Made by a program: the position numbers and the translations under genes. This document shows, one piece after another, positions 27,151-36,894 of a stretch of DNA of 62,351 nucleotides. Source of the stretch: Saprospiraceae bacterium (GTDB lineage Bacteria > Bacteroidota > Bacteroidia > Chitinophagales > Saprospiraceae); assembly GCA_022844565.1 (NCBI GenBank), contig JALHLK010000026.1, forward strand, positions 1 through 62,351. Reading direction: 5' to 3'. The notes beneath the pieces were generated by a model, which searched no databases, had not been told where the DNA came from, and worked only from the letters and a program-made list of their open reading frames with translations. Each line of letters starts with the position of its first letter. The first letter of the stretch is position 1.

Positions 27151-28035
27151 TTATTTTACGTCTTCCACCTCTACATAAAATACAAGTGGAGCGTTAGGTG
27201 GAATAGATCCAGCACCTTGCTCTCCGTATCCTACTGCTGCAGGGATAAATACAGTAGCCTTATCACCTACTTTAAGATTTGCAAAAGCGATATCCCATCC
27301 TTTGATCACCATACCTTGTCCTACTTGGAAAGAGAATGGTTGGCCTCTTGAAAATGAATTGTCAAACATTGTTCCATCTTCCAATACACCATAGTACTGA
27401 GCAGTTACTGTTTTGCCATTTGCACCTTGTGTGCCTTTACCTTTTTCATTGTAAAATACTTTGATACCTTCTGGAAGATCTACCAAAGTCAATTTTTTAG
27501 CTTTATAGTCTGCTAATGTTTGCTTAATGTCTACCGCTATTTTGTCTGCTACTACTTGACCTTCAGCTGCTTTTTTGTCAAATTCTTCTTGTTTAGACAT
27601 TCTGAATTTTTCAAAAGCTTGCTCATTCATGATTTCTTTTACCGCTATTGTAAATAATAAACTCTTAGCGCCTTCTAATTCTGGATTAGGGTAAGGCATA
27701 GAGTCCGCAGGCATAATTAAGGTAATGCTATCACCTACTTTTGCATTGAGAAATACTTCATTCCAAATATTGCCTTTAGCCTCTTCAGACTTTGGATCAA
27801 ATATTTTTAAAGGTTGTACTTGCGATGGATCGGTTACATTTTGTAATTCTTTTCCAAGGTCAGTAGAGGTTTTGATCGTGTATAAAAGATAATCATTAAT
27901 CTTTGCCTGATCTCCACTTCCTGATTTGTGTATTTCATACTCATATCCACCTGAAGTCTTTTTCTTTTGACTTCCTTGACTACAGGCAAATATGCCTATG
28001 AAGCCAAATAAAACTAAAATGTGTGCTACTTTCAT
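27151..28035 (-). CDS. FKBP-type peptidyl-prolyl isomerase lipoprotein
   Basis: The 294-residue protein has a lipoprotein signal (lipobox IFAC, Cys18). The C-terminal FKBP domain (about 200-293) shows VTAQYYGVLEDGTMFDNSF, GQGMVIKGWDIAF and VFIPAAVGYGEQGAG with the final NAPLVFYVEVEDV strand. A second, more degenerate FKBP-like half precedes it (about 40-135: DYLLYTI, GDSITLIMPADSMPY), followed by a charged helix. It would assist folding in the periplasm. Next upstream is the NrnA-like gene, 25 bases away on the same strand. Confidence 0.88.
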   Translation of the reverse strand: MKVAHILVLFGFIGIFACSQGSQKKKTSGGYEYEIHKSGSGDQAKINDYLLYTIKTSTDLGKELQNVTDPSQVQPLKIFDPKSEEAKGNIWNEVFLNAKVGDSITLIMPADSMPYPNPELEGAKSLLFTIAVKEIMNEQAFEKFRMSKQEEFDKKAAEGQVVADKIAVDIKQTLADYKAKKLTLVDLPEGIKVFYNEKGKGTQGANGKTVTAQYYGVLEDGTMFDNSFSRGQPFSFQVGQGMVIKGWDIAFANLKVGDKATVFIPAAVGYGEQGAGSIPPNAPLVFYVEVEDVK

Positions 28036-28060
28036 TTATAAAAATTATTAAATTATTTAA

Positions 28061-29065
28061 TTAAACTATTTCTTTTGTAATGATAGAAGGTACTACATCC
28101 TTCCATTTTTGAATGACGTCTTCTAATTTTCCATTATAGGAGCCGCCACTTGCATTCCTGTGGCCACCACCATTAAAGAGGGTGCTTGCCAAAGTTTGTA
28201 CATTTATATCCCCTTTGCTACGTAAGGATATTTTGATGATACTTGGTTGCTCTGTGATAAATGCAGCTACTTCGATACCTTTGATCATCAACATGTAGTT
28301 TACTATTCCTTCGGTATCTCCTCTTGATATTCCAAAGTCTTTGTAATCTACTTTAGTTAAATATATCATTGCTGCACCATGTTCTAGATTGACCTCCATC
28401 CTATTGGCAAGGCAATGTCCAAGTAATCTCAAATGTTTTTCATTGAGCGCATTAAAAATACGATCTTGTAAGCTATAATCATCAACTCCTTTCTCTTTTA
28501 ACGCACTGCATACAGTATATGTATAAGATCGAGTATTATATTTGAAAGAACCTGTATCTGTAATAATACCTGTAAAGATGGAAGTGCCAATTCTCGAATC
28601 TATTTTATTAGTCCAGCCTAAATCATCAATAAACTTAAAAACCATCTCACTTGTACTGCTTGCTTCGGTATCTGATATAATGAAATCTGCAATTGGCTCA
28701 GGATCTATATGATGATCAATCATGATTTTATCTGAATCAGAACTGTGGATCATTTCTCCTACCCGATCTATTCTTTCTAAACTATTAAAATCGAGGAAAA
28801 AGATTAACTTAGACTTGGTAATGGCATTTTTTGCTGCCAATTGATCCAAATCGTAAATTATGATGTCGTTGATACCTTCTAGAAAATCAAACATGGGTGG
28901 GCACTCACTCGGGAACACAATGGTGACACTGTGCATGAGTTTTTTAAGAAAATATCCCAGTGCCAGAGAACTACCAATAGCATCACCGTCAGGATTCCTA
29001 TGCGATAGGATGACCACGTCTTTTGGTGAGGAAAGCAGTGCTTTTATCTGTTGTATTTCTGTCAT
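28061..29065 (-). CDS. DHH/DHHA1 phosphoesterase, NrnA-like (oligoribonuclease / pAp phosphatase)
   Basis: The ATG at 29065 gives 334 residues starting MTEIQQIKALL; the frame extends 15 codons further, but the family normally starts here. Metal-binding motifs are present: SHRNPDGDAIGSSLA (about 23-37), FLDFNS, the DHH in MIDHHID, and the DHHA1 end GGGHRNASGG. NrnA enzymes degrade very short RNAs and dephosphorylate pAp. Closely followed by the FKBP gene. Confidence 0.88.
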   Translation of the reverse strand: MTEIQQIKALLSSPKDVVILSHRNPDGDAIGSSLALGYFLKKLMHSVTIVFPSECPPMFDFLEGINDIIIYDLDQLAAKNAITKSKLIFFLDFNSLERIDRVGEMIHSSDSDKIMIDHHIDPEPIADFIISDTEASSTSEMVFKFIDDLGWTNKIDSRIGTSIFTGIITDTGSFKYNTRSYTYTVCSALKEKGVDDYSLQDRIFNALNEKHLRLLGHCLANRMEVNLEHGAAMIYLTKVDYKDFGISRGDTEGIVNYMLMIKGIEVAAFITEQPSIIKISLRSKGDINVQTLASTLFNGGGHRNASGGSYNGKLEDVIQKWKDVVPSIITKEIV

Positions 29066-29152
29066 CGATGTAATTAAGTGCGAAAATGATAAATAATTAG
29101 ATATTTTCAAAAATTTTATTCTGTAAATTTAAAAAAAGCTTGATTTGATTGT

Positions 29153-29160
29153 TAATTTTG
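29153..29160 (+). promoter_or_regulatory. -7 box (TAATTTTG) for ndk
   Basis: TAATTTTG matches TAnnTTTG, 40 bases before the ndk start codon. Confidence 0.45.
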
Positions 29161-29199
29161 CACTCCATTTTGATAATTTATAAAATAAAAATTTAAATC

Positions 29200-29622
29200 A
29201 TGTCAGGAAACAGAACTTTTACGATGATAAAACCAGATGCTGTAAAGGCAGGTCATATCGGTGCTATTTTAGCAGATATTGCAGCAGGAGGCTTCAAAAT
29301 CGTCGCTATGAAATACACAAAACTATCAGCTGAGAAGGCTGGAGAATTTTATGCCGTTCACAGTGCTAGACCTTTCTATGGCGAGTTAGTGGATTTTATG
29401 TCTTCAGGTCCTATCGTTGCTGCAATTCTTGAGAAGGAAAATGCAGTATCTGATTTTAGGACTTTGATAGGAGCTACAAATCCTGCTGATGCTGCTCCAG
29501 GTACCATCAGAGCTAAATTTGCAAAAAGTATCGGAGAAAATGCAGTGCATGGATCTGATTCAGACGAAAATGCTGCTATCGAATCTGCATTTCATTTTGC
29601 AGGTACAGAGATTTTTAGCTAG
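29200..29622 (+). CDS. ndk: Nucleoside diphosphate kinase
   Basis: The 140-residue protein phosphorylates nucleoside diphosphates using ATP through a phospho-His. [16 protein letters not shown] at the start and the active-site region near [15 protein letters not shown], with the catalytic His in NAVHGSD, are intact, and the length is normal. It is a single-gene unit. Confidence 0.95.
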   Translation: MSGNRTFTMIKPDAVKAGHIGAILADIAAGGFKIVAMKYTKLSAEKAGEFYAVHSARPFYGELVDFMSSGPIVAAILEKENAVSDFRTLIGATNPADAAPGTIRAKFAKSIGENAVHGSDSDENAAIESAFHFAGTEIFS

Positions 29623-29645
29623 AACAAGAAAGTGTATTCATATTC

Positions 29646-29683
29646 AAGATATACGGGGACTAATTGTACGCTCCGTATATCTT
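29646..29683 (+). terminator. Probable terminator after ndk
   Basis: AAGATATACGG (29646-29656) pairs with CCGTATATCTT (29673-29683). The loop is 16 bases and only a weak T-rich tail follows, so termination may be inefficient. Confidence 0.5.
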
Positions 29684-29725
29684 TGAATTTTCTAAAATTG
29701 TGTCCAATCCGTCAATTCATTTTCG

Positions 29726-29923
29726 ATTAATTCTACTTTCTTAAATTCAATAACTTTTGAGTTACCGCGATCTTCATGTGGTGGAAAACAAAAAACCACA
29801 ATTCTTTTGGCGACATTATTGAAACAAAAATGGTGACCAAAACTAATAAGAACATTACCATTTTTAACTTTAAATGAACTAATAAGGATTCTAATTTAAA
29901 CTTGACAACAAAGTAGAATCAAT
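29726..29923. mobile_element. MITE-like element, copy B (198 bp)
   Basis: The ends ATTAATTCTACTTTCTTAA (29726-29744) and the inverted ACAACAAAGTAGAATCAAT (29905-29923) are imperfect inverted repeats of the same type as copy A at 7613-7759. Internal blocks GTTACCGCGA, GTGGAAAACAAAAA and CCATTTTTAACTTTAA are shared in the same order. Copy B has about 45 extra bases in the middle (around 29796-29838), so copy A looks like a deletion derivative. No coding capacity. Confidence 0.65.
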
Positions 29924-30002
29924 TTTTAAAATTTTATTAATTTTAATTCATTGATAACCAATTAAATGAGAATTTAAAAATGTTGTGAATTTTGTATGAT
30001 TC

Positions 30003-30053
30003 TCAACATTTGAACATTTTCAACATTTGAAAATTTTCAAAATTTGAACATTG
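30003..30053. repeat. Three tandem 17-bp repeats
   Basis: Units 30003-30019, 30020-30036 and 30037-30053 are variants of TCAACATTTGAACATTT. The array ends exactly where the inverted-repeat element at 30054 begins. Confidence 0.7.
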
Positions 30054-30230
30054 AACCCAAATTCCGCATTAGATTTTATTCGAATGAATATATGACAAAA
30101 TAGTTGGCATTGCTCGGAAATTTTATCCCGCAGGTGTAGCCCAAGCTACATCGAGGACATAAAATTGAGAACGATGACAAATATGAAGTCAGATTTTCAT
30201 GCAGTTCATTTCTAATGCGGATTTTGGGTT
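30054..30230. mobile_element. Second MITE-like element (20-bp terminal inverted repeats)
   Basis: AACCCAAATTCCGCATTAGA (30054-30073) and TCTAATGCGGATTTTGGGTT (30211-30230) are inverted repeats with one mismatch, enclosing a 177-bp element without coding capacity. The inside contains a small inverted pair around TGTAGCCCAAGCTACA. It ends just before the stop of tamB. Confidence 0.6.
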
Positions 30231-30236
30231 AAAAAC

Positions 30237-33200
30237 TTAATTCTCAGCCTTCACCCTATTTTTAAGAAATTCTGTAAGGTCTGTTTTTGTTTCCAGCATA
30301 TCGCCAAACTCAGATCGATACCTCAATCCAAATCCGAATAACTGCCTCCTACCTGAGAAAGCGATTTCATCAAAATCGTATCTACCGTATAATCGGAAGT
30401 TCAGTTTCCTGTCTTCAGTAAGGGCGATATTAACAACAAAATCTGGTACAACATAATCTTGATTGATGGTAGCTTGGCTAAACTGACTCCCTCTTACATA
30501 ATTGCCGCCAAAATTAATATCTACCTTGTCGCTAAGGAATTTAAATTTCGGACCTAGTCTTACTTCTATTTCTGTTGGAAACAGAGAATTATTATCAGCA
30601 TTTTGATTTCCAAACCCAGCATTATTTCTCATGTTTAGGTTGAAATCAATTCCAGAGATGAGTCCATTATCCGTAAGTGCTTTATTTAGTATATTGGTTA
30701 CAAACATCGAAAATTGGCTTGAAACAAATTCACTAAAACTATTTAAGCCTGCCGATGCTACACTGTTTAGGCTCACGATATCAGAAAGTGTATTACTAGG
30801 CAAAAAGGAATTAAGCATCAATAATGCAAAAACCTGACCATTGAAGTCGGTTTCATTTCCTTTTAATAGACGTGTTTTAGTGGTTGCATAATTCTTTAAT
30901 TCTCCAATTAATTCTGGAAAGTCTAAATTGAAACCAATACTCGGATTAAATAATGTGTTACCCAAAATTAGAGTCACATTAACAGCCGTGGAAGGCTTAG
31001 CCCTATCTTTTAAGTCTTGTGTTACTAAAAATTCTTCATTAAGATAGGTGAAAACGCTAGTTCTCACCAAGTATTCAGCTTCTAGATTGATAGAAGCATT
31101 GATAGGGTCACCTGTCCATCGTATCAAGCCCCCTGGCTTAACTTTAAAGGGTTTTGCCATAAAATCCTTAGCCGTAAACAAATATTCACCTCTCTGAATT
31201 TCAAAACTGCCATACATTTCTAGAAGTTCAAGCCTAGGTGAAAAAATTCTAATATTGCCAATACCATTGCCTTTTATGACATCTCCTACTCTTTCATCAA
31301 ATATAAGATTTACTTGAGCTTCTGGTGTCATGTTAATATTCATCTCTATTTGAAGACCGTCGAGTTTGACTTTTTTTGCTACAGCAGTTTGACTTTCGGC
31401 ATTGTATTCGTTTCTATCTACAAAAGTTACAAAGCCCTTAGTCTCACTTATCGCATTTGCTGAAATTGGGATATTCAGTACGGTCCCGGCTGCAGTTGTA
31501 GCATTAATGATCATATTTGCTTTATAGGTAAGACCTGATATATCCACGATTACACTGCCTTTACCTATACCGTAATATATTGGGTTATCTGACTTCGTAG
31601 TATTAAGTGCTATAATCTTATTACTTTCTACCCTGACATTAAAAGCAACATCTTTAAATAATTTATGACGTAATCCTCCCGTTATTTCTGCACTATTTCT
31701 CTCACTATCAAATAGTTTTGCACCGGTTAGGTCTATATTTTTTTCTGTAATTTTGAATTTTTCATTATTAAAAGTGTATGTTTCACCTAGATAGACTACC
31801 TTGACAGACCCATTATTTGCAATACCTGAAGCATTTATCTTAAGATCTTTTATAGGACCAGAAACAGTACCATCTAGATCTAAGTCTCCTTTCATGTCTT
31901 TTACATTGTTTTTTAAGATGTATTCCAGCCATTTTAAGGGTACCTTTCTACCTTTTACAGTTGCACTGATAAATTTTGTTTTTGTATCATAATCTATTGT
32001 TGATTTTAAGGTTTGTTTTGTGGCTTGGTGGTCTATAGATAATATGGCTTTAATACTTTCATTAACAGGTTTAGATATGTCGAGATTGATGTCGCCATAA
32101 GGATCATTATTAATAGTAAAATTGTTTACAAGTAGCGTACCATAGATGTCGGGCGATTCTTCAAAAATATCATTCATTCTCATCGAAGAAATAAGTTCGC
32201 CTCCAAAACTAAAATTTTTATCTTTCAAAAATGTATTTACCGCACTAAATGCAAATTTATTGGCTTTTACCAATACACCCCTATTATTAATGTCAGAGAT
32301 CTCTAAGGTCCTATTACCATCCGAAATATTGAAGTTTTTTATTTCTATATACTCTTTACCAAAAGCGATGCTATTTTCACTACCAAATTTCCATCTTTTG
32401 TTGTACAATCTTAAGTCACTATTCAATATTTTTAATACATATCCTCTGGGGTGGGGTGATAACTCACTTTTTATTTCTATACGGCTTATAGAGTCTCGTA
32501 AATTTTTGGATGAAAAAGTAATTCCAATTTTATCACCTTGAATTTTTGAATCAATATCATAATTATAGAATTTTATGCCTTCTATTTCGCTACTATCACT
32601 ATGAAAATTGACCTCACCCGATTGATTTAATAGGTTAATAAAAGTAGAGCCATTATAAAACTTTTGTTTTTTATAACTCAACTCAGGAAAGGATCCGACA
32701 ATATTGATTTCATTTTTTTTCGTATTGACATTGCCTTTAGCTCTTAAAATAGACAATTGAATATCGTTAAAACCGAAAATTTCGTCAAAAGGTGAAATAC
32801 TGCTTACCAATACGTCGAACCTGAAATCTTGAGCCTTATTTGAATAACCTTTTTGTAGTCTCCAATCCTTAGTGTAGTATGGAAAATTAGATGCCACGAG
32901 TAGCTTAGTATCCTCGATCACATGCGTATAATCAATATTTCCTTCAAGTGCAATATTTACACCATCTGTCTTTAACACGATGCTTTTTGTATTATTTTCT
33001 AAAATTTTAGAATTTAATTCAATTTTGGAAAAGACATACGTACTATCACTTTTGGCAATGACAACATTTTCTCCAAGTATTTTTCCAACAAATGAATTTA
33101 AATCGTTACCAAATCCATCTAATTGGATGTTTCCCTTTATAACAAAAGGCACTTTAGTAATACCCAATTTGTATAAATCAATATGATTGACATTCGAATA

Positions 33201-35045
33201 AAAATTAGTTTCATAATTTTCACCCTCTTTGTTGACAAAACCATCAAAATCAAAATTAATAATTGGATCGTTGCTTTTAAGTCTTCCTTCGAATTTACCT
33301 TTATCCAGAATACCGTCCATTAAAATATTTCTAAAAGTATTTTTACCGTATTCTATCTTATTAATATCTCCATTTACAATAATAGTAGATGTATTAAAGT
33401 CGGTACCATTTGCATCTAATTCTCTAATTACAAAGGAAGTTCTCCCTAGTTCTTTTACACCTATTAGTTTTCCAAGATCAAAATCATCGGCACTGATTTT
33501 TCCTTTATATTTTTGCTGTCCCTTGTGGGCTAATGTCATGTCGATTTTTGCATTCCCCAAATCAGTTTTTAAAAATCCATTGATACTTACGTTTTTATTG
33601 TCATATCCCACTTTGCCTGAGTAGGATATGTTGTTGAGCGAAAGTATTCCTTTAGAAGGTTTAAATGATTTGATAACTTGATCTAAGCTACCTACTGTAG
33701 TTTTGAAATCAGCAATATCAAATATGATTTTTGCATTACTTTTTGTTATGTTTTCTATTGCAATATCGCCTTTATAATCCAGCTTATTCCTAACAGATAG
33801 TTTTATGTTTTTTAGGGATAGATCGTTTATAAATCCTTCTATTTTACCATCTAAGTAGATTGGGTCTTTTCCTAAATTTGCTACAATTGGATTATTCATC
33901 ACACTTGGAACAAAATATGCCAAGTCTTCAAGATTTATGTAAGAGTAATCAAATTTACCATCTATATAGGAGTCTTCCAAAAGCTTTTTAGAGTTACCCG
34001 TCAATGCGAGACTTAGGTTGTCTTGCAATAGACTTCTAGCTGTTTTTAATTCGTAATTTAATAACTTTATTGATTCCTTATCAAAAATAAATTCTTCAAT
34101 ATTTAATTTATTCAGACTCCATCGTTCATCAACGACTAGGTTGAGTGCACTTATTGACCCCGATATTACTTCATCAAAAAGGAGATTTGAAGCCTTAATG
34201 TTGATTTTTTTAACAGCATAATTATCTTTATTAAAATGTGCTAATTGTGTATTCGGTACTTGGATATTATAGTGCTCAACTGCACCTTTTAGAATAGATA
34301 AAGTATTGATCTTTAAGTATAATTTTTTTGAAATTTTATTCTTAACTTGAACTTTTGATTGATTTGTATTATCTAATGAGGCCTTATTACCAACCCGAGT
34401 TGTGAATAATTGAGGTTCTTCAATCGAAAAATCGTTTATTACAAATTTATTGTTGGTTGGCTCAAAAATGTCAAATTGTAAATTTAATTTTTTAATATGT
34501 AGCTCTTGTACATTATTACTATTAAAATTTTTTATATCCGCTTTGAAATTATTTAATGTGATATCTTTTAAATCGAAAACAAATTTTTCTTTGGTTTTGT
34601 CAGTTCCTGGTGGGCCGGAGAGTTTGTTAATGAATTTTTGTATATTACTTTCTGTCTCACCTGTGTTTACGAGCCAAAGTACAGAAGCATCATCGAGTGT
34701 TATATTTTTTACATTAAGTTTCCGATATCTTAGAGAATATAGAGAGTTTAATAAAGAAATATTTAAAGATCCTATATCAGCAAATGTTCCTGCATAATCA
34801 GCAATTTTTAAACCTTTTAATTTTAGACCCTTAGTGATACTTATCGAAACAGAATGTAAGGAAGCATCTGTGTCAGTCCTTTCTGCTATATAATTTGTAA
34901 TTTTTTTGCCAACAAAGCTTTGAACAGCGGGTACCTGAAGTAATAAATAAATAGCGGTGAATAACAACAAAATGCTTCCTATTATCCACAGCACAACTTT
35001 TGCGGTCCTTTTAAACACATTTTTATTTTGCTTTTCTTCAGACAT
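30237..35045 (-). CDS. tamB: TamB-like translocation/assembly protein (DUF490)
   Basis: The 1602-residue protein has one N-terminal membrane helix (about 14-35) followed by an extremely long, repetitive beta structure (AsmA/TamB-type taco fold) and a C-terminal TamB domain from about 1150 on (FEIQRGEYLFTAKDF, IRWTGDPINASINLEAEY, LLMLNSFLP). Such proteins span the periplasm and move phospholipids to the outer membrane or help barrel assembly. In Bacteroidota the partner barrel is often absent or elsewhere. Length is typical for the phylum. It stands alone in this window, with its own gap on each side. Confidence 0.88.
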   Translation of the reverse strand: MSEEKQNKNVFKRTAKVVLWIIGSILLLFTAIYLLLQVPAVQSFVGKKITNYIAERTDTDASLHSVSISITKGLKLKGLKIADYAGTFADIGSLNISLLNSLYSLRYRKLNVKNITLDDASVLWLVNTGETESNIQKFINKLSGPPGTDKTKEKFVFDLKDITLNNFKADIKNFNSNNVQELHIKKLNLQFDIFEPTNNKFVINDFSIEEPQLFTTRVGNKASLDNTNQSKVQVKNKISKKLYLKINTLSILKGAVEHYNIQVPNTQLAHFNKDNYAVKKINIKASNLLFDEVISGSISALNLVVDERWSLNKLNIEEFIFDKESIKLLNYELKTARSLLQDNLSLALTGNSKKLLEDSYIDGKFDYSYINLEDLAYFVPSVMNNPIVANLGKDPIYLDGKIEGFINDLSLKNIKLSVRNKLDYKGDIAIENITKSNAKIIFDIADFKTTVGSLDQVIKSFKPSKGILSLNNISYSGKVGYDNKNVSINGFLKTDLGNAKIDMTLAHKGQQKYKGKISADDFDLGKLIGVKELGRTSFVIRELDANGTDFNTSTIIVNGDINKIEYGKNTFRNILMDGILDKGKFEGRLKSNDPIINFDFDGFVNKEGENYETNFYSNVNHIDLYKLGITKVPFVIKGNIQLDGFGNDLNSFVGKILGENVVIAKSDSTYVFSKIELNSKILENNTKSIVLKTDGVNIALEGNIDYTHVIEDTKLLVASNFPYYTKDWRLQKGYSNKAQDFRFDVLVSSISPFDEIFGFNDIQLSILRAKGNVNTKKNEINIVGSFPELSYKKQKFYNGSTFINLLNQSGEVNFHSDSSEIEGIKFYNYDIDSKIQGDKIGITFSSKNLRDSISRIEIKSELSPHPRGYVLKILNSDLRLYNKRWKFGSENSIAFGKEYIEIKNFNISDGNRTLEISDINNRGVLVKANKFAFSAVNTFLKDKNFSFGGELISSMRMNDIFEESPDIYGTLLVNNFTINNDPYGDINLDISKPVNESIKAILSIDHQATKQTLKSTIDYDTKTKFISATVKGRKVPLKWLEYILKNNVKDMKGDLDLDGTVSGPIKDLKINASGIANNGSVKVVYLGETYTFNNEKFKITEKNIDLTGAKLFDSERNSAEITGGLRHKLFKDVAFNVRVESNKIIALNTTKSDNPIYYGIGKGSVIVDISGLTYKANMIINATTAAGTVLNIPISANAISETKGFVTFVDRNEYNAESQTAVAKKVKLDGLQIEMNINMTPEAQVNLIFDERVGDVIKGNGIGNIRIFSPRLELLEMYGSFEIQRGEYLFTAKDFMAKPFKVKPGGLIRWTGDPINASINLEAEYLVRTSVFTYLNEEFLVTQDLKDRAKPSTAVNVTLILGNTLFNPSIGFNLDFPELIGELKNYATTKTRLLKGNETDFNGQVFALLMLNSFLPSNTLSDIVSLNSVASAGLNSFSEFVSSQFSMFVTNILNKALTDNGLISGIDFNLNMRNNAGFGNQNADNNSLFPTEIEVRLGPKFKFLSDKVDINFGGNYVRGSQFSQATINQDYVVPDFVVNIALTEDRKLNFRLYGRYDFDEIAFSGRRQLFGFGLRYRSEFGDMLETKTDLTEFLKNRVKAEN

Positions 35046-35178
35046 ACTAGCTTTTGGCTATCTATTCATTTAAAAACGTAAAGATAATTTTTTAATAATT
35101 AAGGAATGGTTAATTTTAAAAGAGTCTTATTTGTAAAAGGTTAAATTTATTTGAAAGTGCTCAATAATTTTTACTTTT

Positions 35179-36021
35179 TTAAGAAACCGTGTGGCTAGAA
35201 TTAAGAGTGGAAACTAATTTTATACATTCTTGTGCTTCTTTTACATCGTGTACTCTTAAGATTTGTGCACCTTTTATTAAGGCAATAGTATGGAGTACTG
35301 TAGTACCATTTAAAGCTTCTTCTGATGAAATATTTAATAGTTTATAGATCATGGACTTACGAGATAAACCAACAAGAATAGGTTTTTGGAGCATGGCAAA
35401 AAGATGAAGTTGGTCAAGCATTTGATAGTTTTGGTGGATATCTTTACTAAAGCCAAAACCTGGATCAATAATTAGGTCTCCACCTCCGGTTTCCATAAAT
35501 TTTGCTATTTGCTTTGAAAGATGTTGAATGACTTCTAAAGTAACATTGTTGTAATTTGTGTTTTTTTGCATCGTTTCTGGTGTTCCGATCATATGCATTC
35601 CTATATAAGGTGTTTTGAGATTTGCTACAATAGAAAACATGTTTTGATCTATCGTACCGAATGAGATGTCATTGATAATCAAAGCACCATTGTCAAAACA
35701 TTCTTGTGCTACCTGGCTATGTACGGTATCTATAGAGAGGATGCAATTAAATTCTTTAGAAACTGTTTTACAAATCTTTGACAATAATTCAGCCTCTTCT
35801 TTTGCATTAGAAAGCTGAGCTCCTGGACGAGAAGACATAGCACCGATATCGATTATGTCAGCTCCTTCAAGTAGATGTTTTTCTGCTTTGCTTAAAATAT
35901 CTTTTATAGTTGTAGCCCTGCTGGTTTGATAAAAGGAATCCTCATTTATATTGATCACTCCCATTATTTTTGGAGTCTCAAAGCTTAAAATCCTTTCCCC
36001 GGCTCTTATTGTATATGTCAT
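35179..36021 (-). CDS. folP: Dihydropteroate synthase
   Basis: With the ATG at 36021 the product has 280 residues; the frame extends 6 codons further, but a -7 box at 36037-36044 would put that start at or before the transcription start. The enzyme joins p-aminobenzoate to the pterin pyrophosphate in folate synthesis. Motifs: IMGVININEDSF near the start, ADIIDIGAMSSRPGA, LSIDTVHSQVAQ, LIINDISFG, DPGFGFSKDIHQN and GLSRKSMI. The last is the pterin/PABA site. Confidence 0.93.
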   Translation of the reverse strand: MTYTIRAGERILSFETPKIMGVININEDSFYQTSRATTIKDILSKAEKHLLEGADIIDIGAMSSRPGAQLSNAKEEAELLSKICKTVSKEFNCILSIDTVHSQVAQECFDNGALIINDISFGTIDQNMFSIVANLKTPYIGMHMIGTPETMQKNTNYNNVTLEVIQHLSKQIAKFMETGGGDLIIDPGFGFSKDIHQNYQMLDQLHLFAMLQKPILVGLSRKSMIYKLLNISSEEALNGTTVLHTIALIKGAQILRVHDVKEAQECIKLVSTLNSSHTVS

Positions 36022-36036
36022 AATTAAAATGTCAAA

Positions 36037-36044
36037 CAAATGTA
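36037..36044 (-). promoter_or_regulatory. -7 box for folP
   Basis: On the minus strand it reads TACATTTG (TAnnTTTG). It implies transcription starting near 36030, leaving a very short leader before the ATG at 36021. Confidence 0.5.
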
Positions 36045-36093
36045 CATTTTAAAAAAGTTTTGTCGTTAGTAAGTTTCTTAATATTTTATAGAA

Positions 36094-36687
36094 ATGTACG
36101 ACATAGAAAAATTTGATCAATCATATTGGGACAAACGATATATAGAAAATGATATTCCTTGGGATATTGGTTATGCTGCTCCAGCAATAATTGATTATCT
36201 TTCAAAATTGGATTTGACGGATAAGGATATTCTTATTCCAGGTGGAGGTAATTCTTATGAAGCACTATGGTTGTTGGAAAATTCATCTGCTTTTGTTACG
36301 GTTATTGATTTAAGCCCTACTTTGATCGATGTTTTGAAGGAAAGATTTCTTACTTTTGGTTCTCGCATTAGGCTAATACAGGGAGATTTTTTTGATCATT
36401 TTGATACATATGATATGATCATTGAACAGACGTTTTTTTGTGCTATATCTCCTCATTTGAGATCAGAATATGTTCGTAAGATGTATGCTTTACTCAAGAA
36501 AGAAGGTACATTGTGTGGACTGATGTTTAATGTGACTTTTGAAAAGAAGGGACCGCCATTTGGGGGCAATGAATTGGAATACCAAGCGCTATTTGAAAAT
36601 CATTTCGAAAACATAAGAATTAATAAAACAGCTTTGTCTATCCCTCCAAGAAAAGGAAATGAAGTTTTTATTGAAATAAGCAAATAA
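36094..36687 (+). CDS. TPMT-family SAM-dependent methyltransferase
   Basis: The 197-residue protein fits the thiopurine-methyltransferase-like family common in Bacteroidota: YWDKRYIENDIPWDIG at 11-26, SAM-binding ILIPGGGNSYEALWL (about 45-60), VTVIDLSPTLID and the YDMIIEQTFFCAISP block. The natural substrate is unknown, with small thiols or halides as family precedents. It is divergent from folP. Confidence 0.85.
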   Translation: MYDIEKFDQSYWDKRYIENDIPWDIGYAAPAIIDYLSKLDLTDKDILIPGGGNSYEALWLLENSSAFVTVIDLSPTLIDVLKERFLTFGSRIRLIQGDFFDHFDTYDMIIEQTFFCAISPHLRSEYVRKMYALLKKEGTLCGLMFNVTFEKKGPPFGGNELEYQALFENHFENIRINKTALSIPPRKGNEVFIEISK

Positions 36688-36894
36688 AAATAATTGTATA
36701 TTTTATTCATTAATAACTACTAGAGATTAGCTATAAACAAGTTAAATAAATATTTAATATATTAAAAATGAGTTATTTATTAATCGAAAGTTTGGATAGT
36801 TCAATTCAAATTATTTACTTTGCACAGCTCCAAGCAACGGTTGATCCAAATTATTACTCAAATTGTCTTTTTAAGACGCTCAAAACTTAGATGT

